Of a stretch of DNA of 64,000 bases, positions 48,464-61,900 are shown piece after piece. This stretch comes from Paralichthys olivaceus (taxonomy: Eukaryota > Chordata > Actinopteri > Pleuronectiformes > Paralichthyidae): NCBI RefSeq assembly GCF_024713975.1, contig NC_091093.1, positions 21,858,001-21,922,000 on the forward strand, given 5' to 3'. The notes beneath the pieces were generated by a model. The model saw only the letters and a list, made by a program, of their open reading frames with translations, was not told the DNA's origin and did not search any database. The position numbers and the translations under genes were made by a program. Each line of letters opens with the position of its first letter. Positions within the stretch are counted from its first letter, which is position 1.

Positions 48464-51400
48464 CCCATGATATTTTGTAGGATGATGCATTCCAGTCAAG
48501 GGACCACACGTCATGAATGAAAGTGGGAGGTTACCAGCGTTTGGAGGGAGTGTGTTGGGTAAATGAGGAGGATTTCAGGAGATAGAATAAATGTTGGGGA
48601 CTAAACGAAAGAGAAGAGGAGACAGGAGGAAGATCAAGTACCAGTGTGAAGAAGTGGAGGGATAAAGACGTAGATACGAGTGACTCACATCATTGCTCTG
48701 CGCTCACGCTACACACAGAGTCTGTAAAAAAAATTAATTAAAGTAATTGAGTACTATGTTTTCCAGCTGTTTTTAATTTGTGAGGGAATGTTGTGTGGTG
48801 AATTTTTGTAAAGAAGTTTGTAAGTATCCACAGTGTGTGTGTGTGTGTGTGTTTGTATCAGTCACAGTGTGGTACAACAAAACCCAGGTCCCTTAATCAC
48901 CTGTTTGTTAAATATTTGATTTGCTACTAGAGAACTCTTCTTTAGTGACTGGCAATTTGTTGCTGCAGCTTGAAATCATGTATTTTACATTTTTGATAAA
49001 ATACAGTGTTTCCTAGCAACATCATATTAAGCATTCATAATCTTGTGTTCCAAATTAAATATAAGGAGAAACAAAATTATTACATGTAAAAAAATCATAT
49101 TGTTATAATATGTTTTAATTATCCCAGACCTTTCTCAAACTTTTGCTCATTTTCTTGACCCACCAGACACCTAACCTCCTCAGGCCCCTGAAACTGTTAA
49201 ACTGAAACAATGCAAGAAGGAATAGAAAAAAGTAGAATATTAATTTCAATTTCCTGAGCTTGAAACCAAAAATGTGGGTGAAGGCCACTGAGAAAGTTTC
49301 TGTTGGCAAGTAGCAGCACCCACCCACTGTCTCATGCTTTCATTGTGAAGAAGTTACTCATTAAAAGCCAAATATAACAGTGCAAGTTTTCCACAGCTCA
49401 GCTTGTCGTCTGAATGGCAGCATCCGATTCCTGTGCAGATAATGGATCATATTGGAACAAAATAGTGACACAATATTGGGTTAACACAGTGTAACTAGAG
49501 ACTACAAAGTCCTGAGGGTCCCCAGGGTGAAGAGAAACACAGTCAGGGACATGGCAGTGACTAACATGGATCCACGGCTTCAGAATCTATTGCTCCTGTG
49601 GGACCAGAGCACCACCTGTGTGGTGTCATGTGTATGTGTGTGTGTGTGTGTAAGTGTGTTTGTGTGTCTCAGTGGGTGGTTGGACCACATTCTTGCAAAG
49701 GGAGTGCTATCCGTCACACATGTGATGAACAGATTGAGCTTCAGCAGGATTCAGGAAATGTCCCACGCAGATTCTTTCATTCACAGATCTAACAACACAC
49801 ACACATATACACACACTTGTTATATTGTTATTCATGTGTGTTTCCGAGAGCATGACTTGATATTTGTGTGTCCAAAAAAGTACTGTGATACATCCAAAGC
49901 TAAAACAGGTGTAAACTTGCATAACAATTTCTTTCGGCCTGCTTTCAGTGTTCTTAAATAATTCATCACTTTAAGCAGCGTGCATGAATTAACATTGTTA
50001 TTGCTTACAACAGCGTCCCTAAATAACAACTGCTCACTCTCTCCTTCCTGCTCCCTCTCCTCCTGTGTCTTTTTGTAGGTGAGGCAAAAAACATCCCTCC
50101 ATACCCGGGGCCAAACAAGATGAGGGACTGTTACTGCACCGTTAACCTGGACCGAGAGGAGGTCTTCAGGACCGAGATTGTGGAGAAGTCACTCTGGTAA
50201 GCTGGGGGCCCCTCCACCCATTTGCTTTGTTCCTCATCCTCTCATTGGGTAGATACAGACAAGGGCAATAGTGAAAGTCAAATCAAAACTAGAGGCTGAT
50301 ATTGTGCAAACATGTTGCATTGCATGCATTGCAAAGAGAAATATCTGGAAGAAAGTGCAGAAACATCACAGACGTGTTCACGATTAAAGATGCTCTGTGT
50401 GATTTACATAGCCAGTGTTATGAACCATAGACTGTTTGTCCTGTTGTACCCTGGGTACGGGTGCTGCAATATTGGGCTTTCGACATCGTTTGAAGCCACA
50501 GTCTGTGGAGTAGTGGTCCTGGTGTGGAGCTGCGGTATCAATGTCCCGACGATGTACTCGCTTGACTAATCACAAGGCAGTCTCTTACTGGAAAAATAAA
50601 CATTTGATACATCTCTACCTAAAGTGACAGAAACCATCTTTGTAAAAGGTGAATTTAACGTGTACCTTGACTTCTGGGTTCGGTCCATGTTACATCTGTC
50701 AACATGGAGGAGGCAGGGTTTCTTGACAGCTGTTTACTTACTTGTCTAAAAGATAATTGTCAAATTTCATTCCTCTACTCGTCTAGAGCCGATTCACTCA
50801 TAACCCAGTTCCCTCTTGTTTCTTTTAATTATTTTATCCTACTGAAGTTAGCATGCTAACCAGCTAGCCTCAGTCCATAGAATGTATATAAAGATGGAGG
50901 ACACTTCCTCCCACTATTCAGAAATGAAGTCAGGATACGCAGCTCTGCAGGTCCAGTGTTTTATTGCAGCATTGCTTGTAGATCGTGTTTGGCTGAACAG
51001 ATTGTGACTCTCTTCCAGCCTCAAGCTTTCAATTTTTTTATTTGGCCGAGTTGATGAAGAACTCATTACCGCACAAAACTGAATTAGATTGATTCAAGCC
51101 CCTTGTATTTGTGGTATTGTTTACAGATGCAGTTGGGCCTCTGTCTGTCTTCATGTCCAATGAGTAACTGAAGAAGTCAGTAATTGTTGGCGGCGACCCA
51201 GAGGCCTCGGCTCACGAGATTCTCATTGCTGTGATTTCTATGGTCATCGTTTAGGTTGAGCAGAGTGCGGCGGTCAACAGACCTTCCAGCTACTGGACAC
51301 AAACAGGCTTATTGTTGTAGCAGAGTCCACATGACTCATAGCAAGATGTGGACACATGTGATCTTTATTTTATGTTCTGTCCCAGTGGAAGGTTTCTGTC

Positions 51401-53345
51401 TGTGATGTTTGCATGAAGGTGAAATTAAAACTCCCAACCTGAATTTTTCAATAACCACGACGAACAGCACTGACAGATGTTCCAGAGGCAGAAACAGTTT
51501 ACAGATTAACCAGTCAATCAGTGAGAGAACGAGCACAGGATAAAGAGGCCAATCACACAAGTGATTATTATTCACATGTAATTATCACACTGAGTGTACT
51601 GCTCCATACAACTGTGTTGTAGGCTGATCACATCTAATTACTTGTGGAGCAAAAACACAAACATTGATGAAAATATTTTTCATTCAGTAAATTATGTCAC
51701 AGCCCTTTGCTCATTAAGAATTGCAGGGGATGCAGAACAATCTAAAACTGTGTTTCATAAAAGACTGTTCATTTACAATCACGCTGTAATTATTAAAGAA
51801 AAAAATAACCACGTCATATTTTCAGATTTGAAAGCAGATTTTATAACTATGAGAAAATTAGTTATAATAGTTTTTTGCGTTGTTATGAAAACTTCAAATG
51901 TAATTATTAGGTAGTAAATCTTAATATTCACATACTGAATTCATAATTCTGTAAAAAGCTCTCATTGGAATGTGAATGTGTGTATACTGCGATCAAAACA
52001 TATTACACACATGTGACTTGTAGTGATTTTGTATTTATTTATTTTCCATATAATTAGCAGCTTAATTTTTGTAGGTGATTTTTGCCCCCCCCACATTTTT
52101 TCTTTGCTTCAAGATGCTACTTGACGTCTTTCAGCCGCTAAATATGTGTCACTTCATTAAAAATCCTTTGGGGTGGGGGGTGTCTTTTTCTAGTTTGACG
52201 CATTTAGTTGTTACAAAAACAAAACATGAGACACTGTGAGAGATCAAATCTAATCTGAGTTGACTTGTGTCTCCTGTCCCCTCCAGTCCGTTCTACGGGG
52301 AGGATTTTTACTGTGAGATCCCACGAAGCTTCAGACACCTCTCCTTCTACATCTTCGACAGGGACGTGTTCAGGAGGGACTCCAGCATCGGTGAGTAAAC
52401 AGCTGCTCCGTCTGTTGTTTTTCACACCGAGGCTCTAACGCAGCTTGGAAGATGAGATGAGATTTTCTTGATTCATGTTGAGTGTTTGGAAAGAAAAAAA
52501 GCCTCAACTGGCTTCACCATCATTTCACACTATAAAGCACGTCGGCTGGCTTCTTACAGTTGTTGATAAACAGCAGTCGTCTTGCAATTGTGTTATAAAA
52601 CAGCAGCGTTCTTGTTTGTGTGTATAAGTTATGTAACGTGGGTGAACCTCTGGACTGTTGCAACCAAACAATAGAAAATCAAGGTTCAAATAACAAAATG
52701 TGAATGAATAAAATCAGTCCTAATACTAAACTGCTCTGGTGGTTGCTGTTTAGCTTTGTATTGTACAGACAACAAGAAAACTTTCATAAGGTGGAGATGG
52801 ATAGACTTTACACCGGTGTAAATGTATGTCTGTTTGGGTGTGGACGAATGTTTTTATTGGTTTAACAGGGTGTGGTAGTGTCATATGGTTTGTTGATGTG
52901 ACCACAAACTGCAAAAATCTTTCTTAGGGTGTGATTTTTTTTTTATTATCCTCAACACTTTCGCTGGTCATGTCTGTGTATGGGTGTGACTCAGTTTCAG
53001 ACTTGATGTGACAGGGTTTCCAGTTTACTGACAGTGACTTTGCAAGTGTTTCTGCACCAGGTGCACACATGCAAGCAAGCGGCACAAGGATAAACAGTAC
53101 GTGAGCAGGCATGCAAGCATTTGTGGGTGTTTGTTTTTGCTAGCGACTGAACTTTTGTGGCTTTTTAGGAAAACGTTAAAGCACGTCCATGTCTTCATGT
53201 CATTTGTCTCTGTCGTGTGTTACCATTTGCATAGGCAAGGTTGCAGTAAAGAAAGAGGACCTGCAGAAATATCACGGCAAAGACACCTGGTTCCAGCTAC
53301 AACCTGTCAGCGCTGACTCAGAAGTGCAGGTCAGTAGAGACAAAA

Positions 53346-53385
<40 letters not shown>

Positions 53386-55900
53386 TACTCACACGAAAAA
53401 AAGGTTGTTTTAAGTATTGGTGCTCAAATTCAGGTATTGTAAATTGACTGGAATCAGAATATTTCGAACAACACCCAGCCATTTACACTTCCCCTGCATG
53501 CAGTATATGCACAAATGTATGTGTGATAGTGTGTCTTCAGGTTAATGTTTGCAGTGGTGCGGACCCCTAACAAACAAAGCATGTGTGCACCTAAAACACC
53601 TGAGCTGCAGGGTCAAAGTCACCTGGCTGCTTCTGTGTATATGGTAAAACAATCACCCCCATCACAGCTAAGTTTGTCACCGGCCCATCAAAGCGTGTTG
53701 AGGTTGTCTTTTTAATTTACTGTGGAGAGTAACAATAACAGGGTATCGTGGAGTCTTACAGAAATATGTTCATGCAGGTAAACAGATACCAAAGCAAATT
53801 GCACCTTATTCCCCTGCTGGGAGACAGTCCTGACTGAAATGTCAATCTCAGATGTAGATCGTTCAGTTTCAGGTTCCGATCTTAGACCTGGTGCAAAGCG
53901 ACACCAAGAGTAGTGACAGGGTGTCTTTTCCAGTTTCAGACTGATGTGGGTGTTGTCTTCCTGTTGATTTTCTCATGTGCAACAATTTTTTTTACTGTAC
54001 AAACTTTTGCTCTCGCATCAGAAATGTGGACAAAAGACTGTAGGCACAGCTTTGCATGTACTTGTGGCCTTGGACTATTGTTTAAGGTTTGGACTTAGCC
54101 ACTTAGGGCCCTGTCTAGTATCTTTGCTAGTTTCGGATGCAGTTGTCATTTTCCTGTCCAGCATTCTAATAGCTTAAAAAGCAAGTGCACTTGTGCATCA
54201 TCTGAGCTCCCATGGCCTCGTCGGTCCTGATGGATTGACCAACAAAAACCTGGTCTGAGTGCAGACACCTTGTTTTTCACTTTTAAATGAGTAAACTTGG
54301 CTTTGAACACATCCTTGCTCTGTGCATCTTCAATTTTAAAATAGAGTGTGCACCATTTGCACTTCAACTTTTCTGTGACAGTTTTCCTTGGCTGCATACA
54401 CCTGTGGTCAGAGCTGCGAACCTTGTCACACAGTCGATTCTACTAAAAATAAGATGCCACAGTTTACATTGGCTTTGTTAACTGAGACGTCTGAAATACC
54501 GGAAGGTTCATTTACCAACGTGTATGTGTGTTCATCACTCTGCAAAACGGTCAAGTTTTCTGTCATTTGACGTTTGTGACAGTGCATGTGACTGTCTCTG
54601 ACATGCATGTAGCGACTTTCATCGGCCACTGGTAAACTGAGTGAATGTAATGGTACATTCCTATGATCATGTGAGTTCTATAAAATACCCGAAAGACAAT
54701 CTGAGTAATCTAAATCTGTATTCTTAGCTACAGGCAGAGCTGTATTCATTTTGACATTATTGATCTCAGTGATTCATGTATAGTTTTTTGAAATATTCCA
54801 GGAATCAGCTATGGAGAGCAGTTCTGTTTTACATGCTTATTCAATACATCAAATATTTTATACTATTCACTATTCAGCAGTCTCACTCCCCCACACACAC
54901 GGACACGGAGAGGAACGCACACACCCAGCACTCACACTCACACACAGAGTGAGCGACACAGTAAACAGTGAACAGTAACATCTGCAGACAGATGGGTGTG
55001 TGTAGCCCTGGAGCAGGGATCTGAAACAGAGACACATTCATCCGAGGAGCCGGGGAGAGGAAGGATGTGTGAGACAGTGACAGAGAAGAGAGAAAAGCGA
55101 GGGAGAAGGATCAAATGAAGTAGGAAGATAGAGTGTCTCTCTTCTCTTTTCAATAGAGGACGCATTGTTTGACCTGTGCGCACTTGTATAAGTGCGTGTG
55201 TTTGTTCCCTCTGCTCGACTGGGCCCAGAAAGAGCTACGCCTGTGAGTTTGCATACTGATGCTGTTAATTAATGGAGCTTTTCTCGACAGCTGCACCGCT
55301 ACACTGTCATTATGTCATTAATCCAATCACTTCAGAGGGAGAATAACTCCAGCATGACGCTCAGGCTCACAGATACAGTGTCTCTGGTGGTGGAGGGATG
55401 CCTCCATTTTTTATGTGTGTGTGTGTATTTTTTTACAATGAATGTTAAACTGTTGTTTTTTGGCTATAAATACAGACTATGGATCAAATATGGAAAAAAG
55501 TTTCAACTATATCCGACCTAAATAGGATATAAGATGATATCTAATTTATTCTGACATCTTCAATTGGATCAGGTTGCACGTTGTTGTCAGACTCGACTCT
55601 AATGCACATACACACTGGTGTCAGTATCTAGTGAGTGGTTCTCACTGGATAGTGAATGTCCTCCCTGATACTGGGCACCTGGCCGTGTGAAGTGTTCATA
55701 ATTAATCGTTAACAACCAGAACTTTGAACTGTCTCTAATCTCAATGGATAATATGTGATAAATAAAATGTGTCTAATTGTGTGTGTGTGTGTGTGTGTGT
55801 CTGTCTGTGTCGTGCAGGGAAAAGTGCACCTGGAACTACGTCTTAGTGAAGTAATCACAGACAACGGAGTCATCAGCCATAAACTAGCCACACGGTGAGG

Positions 55901-55933
<33 letters not shown>

Positions 55934-58900
55934 TGTGACAAAGACAACTTTATTTCCCACACCCTGCTGATACAAAAACGTTGTTACAGAAAATACACAA
56001 TTCGGGAATTTACAGTTATATTATTATATAACAGTGTAACATTAACAAAGATAACAAGATTAAAAAGATTAACTCCACCCACTGTTGAAGGTTTGGAACT
56101 TCTTGAAGTCTTGAGTTGTATGCAAACAAAAATTCCGTTTTTACATTTAAAGCTTCCTACCAGAACGTACTGTGTGCATCAGGGGTGTCACCATTATGAA
56201 ACTCACACCAAAACCACAATACATGTCGCAATACAGGATGATGGAACAATGACAGATGGACAAACAGATTTTGGTGATACCTTCGTCTTTTGAGCTCTCA
56301 TTTCTTTTTTATCGTAAGAAAACAAATTCCTGTGTGTTTCCTGTATTTCTTACTCTTCCAACATTGCACAATATGCATCCATGTTTTGCTGCACACACTC
56401 CACTTCTTTACCTTCTTCACTGCCAACTGCAGATCACTATGTAAATTAACACATTCTAGAAGTGGAAGTCATGAATTTGTAAATCTGCTCTTAAGTGCGT
56501 GTGACTGTGTTGTTGTGTGTGTGTGTAAAATGTGAATGGACACGCATGCATTTGTGTTTGCAGGGGATGAATGATTAATTTGGCGTGTACATGTGTGTGC
56601 TTGTTTGCTCTGCAGCTCTTCTTCTGTAACTTGTAAAGTCTGCTGATGAGCAAGCCGGGCTCTGCTCACAGAGCACATTGTGGGTAAGGAGCTTAGAGTG
56701 TTGAGCAGGAGGTCATTTAGTCACATCTCTATGAAAAGACCTGTGTGTGTGTGTGTGTGACAAACTGTGTCCACTCAGCTCCACACATGATACTGATCGA
56801 CTGAAAGAAACTACACACTTCTCTTTACGTAAAGCTTAATGCAAGTTCTTAGTCAGCAACTGTTTCATGTAAAGGTTCAGGTCATTTGCAATTGGTACAA
56901 CGCCAGGTTAAATTTGTGCCCAAATCAATCACATGTCAAATGTCAGTCTCAAGGGGAGACATTTATTTAATGTGTACTTTTTAGTTTGGTCCATGTCCCG
57001 TCCATTAACATGGAGGATGCAGGATTTATGACCTTTACTGTAGCCAGCCACCAGGGGGTGATCCCGATGATTTGGCTTCACTTTTGGGGAGTTGTCATGT
57101 CGTCCATCTTTACACACAGTCTTGGTTTTAATTAGTTATTTGATGCTATAAAGACTTTGTGAAACATCATGATTGAGACTGGTCCCTGCTGCGCAAACTC
57201 TGGCTCCAAATACGCAAGATGGCGGCGTTCTTATCCAACATATTTTAACATCATGTTTAGATAGTTGGAGGAAGCAGAAAAGTGCAACCCATCTTTATAT
57301 GCAGTCTGTGGGTTGTATATAAATATATATAGCTTATTTTTAAAAGCCACATCTTCAGATTTTGTTAATTTTCAAACTTGCACTGTTACGGATTCAAGTG
57401 ACATCACTGACAACTAAAAAATCATGCAGCGCCCTCTAGAGGCACAAAAAACACTCTGTAGCACTTCTTCCCATATCTTGTAAAAAGACATAGAAGTGTA
57501 ATATTTACAATGTAATGTAATCTCCTTAACTTGTAATAGAGTATTTTCACAATGTGGTATTAACGCAGTCGGTTTTGTAAAACCATGAACAACATCTGAG
57601 GCGTCTCATGACAAAACACACGCTTTCCTTTTAGAAAATACTCAACTCCCTGTTCGCTTTTAACTTAATATTTCATCTCACTAATTTGGAAGTGTACCAG
57701 TCAGTGACTCATGATCACATCTACTTTTTGTACGCGGTGTTTCTTTAGGGGTGGGGGTGCTGTACTTTTTTTTACGTATTTGCGGGAAATTGTTTTTGAC
57801 AGGATGCGTGGGCACAGAAACGAAGCATTTTAACCTAATATGAGTAATGTCAACTAAGGCAAGCAACATGGCTGCCTCTCGCCACTGTCTGGCACGTCAG
57901 AGCTCACAGCGGCGATGAGGGAGAGGGACAGGGAGGTCTGGATAGTAGGCCAAGCAGGGGTTATATAAACAAGCTTATTGGACAGGAAGTACTCTGGCAT
58001 TAGTGATGCTTAACCCAGCCCACTCCTTATTCCTTAGAACCTGTGAGTGTGAGTTTGTGTGCGTGTGTGTTTGTGTGTGTGGGCAGCTCTGTGATTTGCT
58101 GTGTAATACGTCATGTGGAGTGACGAGTAGTGCATCACCGTGACACACAGGAAATGATTTGTCCTGTCCTGTTTGGTTTGCTAAGCCCCTTACAACATGA
58201 TGTCATCAGGATAAGGGATGAATGAATGGAAGGATGCAACAATTTTTTATGTTTGTGTTCTGGAGCTCAAAACACAGACTATAGATCACAGATGGATACA
58301 CGGTTTGAAAAAGTGTATGTTAAATCAGAATTCAGTGATCAGAAGCCCAAGTTATTGTCTTTATCAGTTTAGGATCAATCCTTCCCAACTTGGTTTTCTG
58401 TATGTCCTCATGTCTTCTGCCTCTCTGGACTTGTATCTGTGCTTGGTCTGAAGTTGCTGGATGTTTAAGGATTTTAAAAATTTTTTGCCAAATGCTCAAA
58501 TGTAATTACTTCCATCCATTTCTCAAATTTCAACTCAAGGACAGTAATTGAGAGAAAATGTTCTTTGTTACTTCCAACTGAGAAAACTCAAAAAGCTCCA
58601 AACTGAGGAGCAGTGAGTACAGTATGATGTTGAGTATTCAGGCTGAAACAACGACTTATCTAACTTAGTATAATAATCGTCTGTATGGATTTAAATGGTT
58701 TTATTTACCTCTATGTTTTTTCTACAGAGTGTTGGAGTGCCAAGGTCTTCCAATCGTCAATGGCCAATGTGATCCCTACGCTGCTGTTTCCTTACTCGGA
58801 CCCTCAAGGTGTGGACTTCACCAGTCACCTCCACACCTTTGTTGCCTCATGTTTGACTTTACACCAACATGTGATTTGACCTTCATGCCTCCACAGGTCA

Positions 58901-61900
58901 GATGCCAAAAAGACCAAGGTGAAGAGGAAAAACAACAATCCACAGTATGAGGAGGTTTTCTATTTTGAGGTATTTTGCAGTTTACTTGTTTGGTTTAAAA
59001 TAAATCCTTTTATGTGAGGTTGTGTTTTCATGCCATAAATACACTACGTGGCCAAAAGTACGTGGACACTGAACTGTAGACTCATGTGGTTATTAGATGT
59101 AGTTGCAAATTATTAATTGACCACAATTCTTTATTTTTATATTTTTATTGCTGCTTCAAGATAACAATGTGATAAGAGTAGTCTTGACTAAACCTCATAT
59201 TAAGACAAACCATTGGCACTGTGATGGTCATAAGTGCATTTGATATTTAAACAACACGGGCACTGGACGGGAAACACCGGTAGTCTGAATCCAGGAGAGA
59301 TGGTTGAGTTGGGTGGGTGTGGATTTAAATCCAAACAGTTCCCATGAGTCCCAGAACACAAATACATAGAACATCAGGTCTTCATATTTTTGGCAATATT
59401 TGAGATATGAAATAGTAGCAGACGTTTCCACTTATTTTGGCAAATCCAATTCTCAGTAGCATGTGGTGTGTTCAAAGTGAGCTTGATTGACACTTTTCTG
59501 TCAGTCCTATTATTAATGAATTAGTTTGAATGTTTATTTGTTTGTTTGTTTATCTGATAACTTGGCACAGCTCCATCCACCTTTAACCTGAGCAGAGCCT
59601 TTAATATCCAAAGTGACAAACTTGAACAAAAAATGTTTTGTAAAGAGCCTGATTTCTTCTCAGTCTCATCACATGTGCAGTGAGGTTGTCTTTTATCGAT
59701 CCAAACATCCGGCACCCTCAATATACTTTTTATGTGAAATCCAACAAATTAAAATTCCCTTGTTCACTACAATCAGAACATATGGTGGAGGTATTTGAAC
59801 CTAACCTAACTGGATTTTAGTTTAAAATTTAAAACTTTTACATTTTGCAGTTTTATTATAGTTTTTCTTAGACTGATATTGTCCCTAAGTCACTTTGAAT
59901 AAATAAATGCAAATGTGATGATTTAAATACACATGTATATATTGTCTGATTACACAACATCCCTGAGTCTATCACTGGCCCAGTTAACCCTCGCTCCCCA
60001 GCAACACTGCTCGGACATTTTTGTTTGGCTCCTCCCTCTGGCCTCCAGAACTCAGCGGGACAAGAGTATGATTGATTCGGACAAACCACCAAACAATCTG
60101 GCCCATTGATTTCTGCTCGACAAGATCGTCTCATTTATTCCCAATGTGGTGCTTTCTGCCCTGCAGCCCCCATGCAACCCACCCCACCCCCCCACCCTGG
60201 GTGTCACACGCAGAGCTCAGCATCCACATGCAAACTCAGGCCGTTACTCATGCGTCTGTCATGTGTTCCTGCTCCAAACCTACATGAACTCTAACTCATT
60301 CTTATCTGGAGCAGTTTCTAGAGTTTTGTTTCGGTCAAGCCACATTTCAGCCCAATTTAAAACGAACTATCCGGAAATTAAGAAAATCATGTTTTCCACA
60401 CCATAAAAGGATGTTGTGTCAAGTCCATTCATTTGTATATAGCCCAATATCACACATATTTGCCTCAGGGGGGTTTACAGTCTGCAGAGCATACAATACT
60501 CTTTTTTTATATCCAATCTGGATTAGGAACATTAACAATTCACAAAATTTATAATTATTATTTTATCTATTGTTATTCTGCCAATTGTTTGGCTAAGGAT
60601 AAGCTGTACAGATAATGGTTGGATGGAATCCTAATTCTAGAGGGACATATTCAGATTGCTTGTTTACATGGTGAAAAATATGAAATACAAAAACAAATGG
60701 TTGCAGATGAATCATCTGCAGATTGATTAGTCATTACAGCACATTGTTCAGGATGAATATGACTCTGTGGCGTACCAGCACAAAATACTGACCTCTACTC
60801 GGCTTGTGCTCCATTTCTAGGTGACACGACCATTAAGTTACACAAAGCGACAGTTTGATGTCGAAGAAGAGGACGTTGACAAACTGGCGCTGAGGTGAGC
60901 CAGGAGCGGTCTTACGGGAATTTGAACTTTGTGTCATTTAAAGCTTCTCCCAGGTTTGAGCTGTTTCCCTGTGGTCTGTTCAGGGTGGATCTGTGGAACG
61001 CCAGCAACCTGAAGTTCGGGGATGAGTTCCTGGGAGGCGTGCGAGTTCCTCTGCGAGTCCTGGGTCAGGTCGGGGTTCACGATGCATGGTGAGTGGTGAG
61101 AGAAACGTTACTGACACATTAAATCACCATGCTCTGTCCAGCGGTGGGGAGTCAATGAGTACATTCAATCATTACTATATTGAAGTTAATTTTGGTCCCT
61201 CACAAACAAAGTCAGTGTCAGCTGTTAACACAACAGTGACATATCGAATGAACTCAAGTCAAGTTAGTTTATATTGTACATTTCATATGACAAGCATAGA
61301 CTTATACACTGATACACGACAAATACATGACGCGGCTAAACATATTTTAGCCACATATATGAGTTAAAGATGTATAAAAATAAATTATTTATATATATAA
61401 ATCAAATAAGAAAGGAAACAGCCAAAACGTTTCTTGTTTACACAAAAAGTAGACACGCAGCAACTCACCAACATTTGGTTATTTATGGCTCAAGATAACA
61501 AAGTCATGAAGCCCTGAATCAAAAAAAAAATTACCCAAGAGATGCTAAAAAACTGAGGGAAACTGGCAACATCAGTCATTTTATTATTGTTGCTAAAACT
61601 ATAGCTCAGTGAAGCTTTAAACTAATGTTTAGCTCCATTTTAGTCTGAAAATCCAACCAATCAGTAAAACCTTGTCCTTTTTCTTCTTCAGGTACTTTCT
61701 CCAGCCGAGGGAGAACGGAGGGAAGTCAGTGAAGGTGGAGGAGCTCGGCTCTCTGCGTTTGAACATCGTTTACACCGAGGACCACGTCTTCCCGTCCGAA
61801 CATTACACTCCTCTCAGAGATCTGCTGCTGTACTCTGCTGATGTCCAGGTACAGTATGAGCGTATAAACGTGTCTCAGCTCCACTCACACATTCACACGC

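Larger units (their letters stand above)
40306..50078 (+). other. rasa3: rasa3 intron 1
   Basis: A 9.8 kb intron with GTAAGA donor and TTTTTGTAG acceptor. I find no nested gene: open frames such as 43098-43409 and the AG-rich 47613-47867 have no domain or splice support. It contains a CT tract (47029-47068), GTT repeats (about 47570-47586), the long AC array at 48376-48458, a GT tract near 49635 and a dispersed-repeat fragment at about 46287-46460. Confidence 0.7.
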
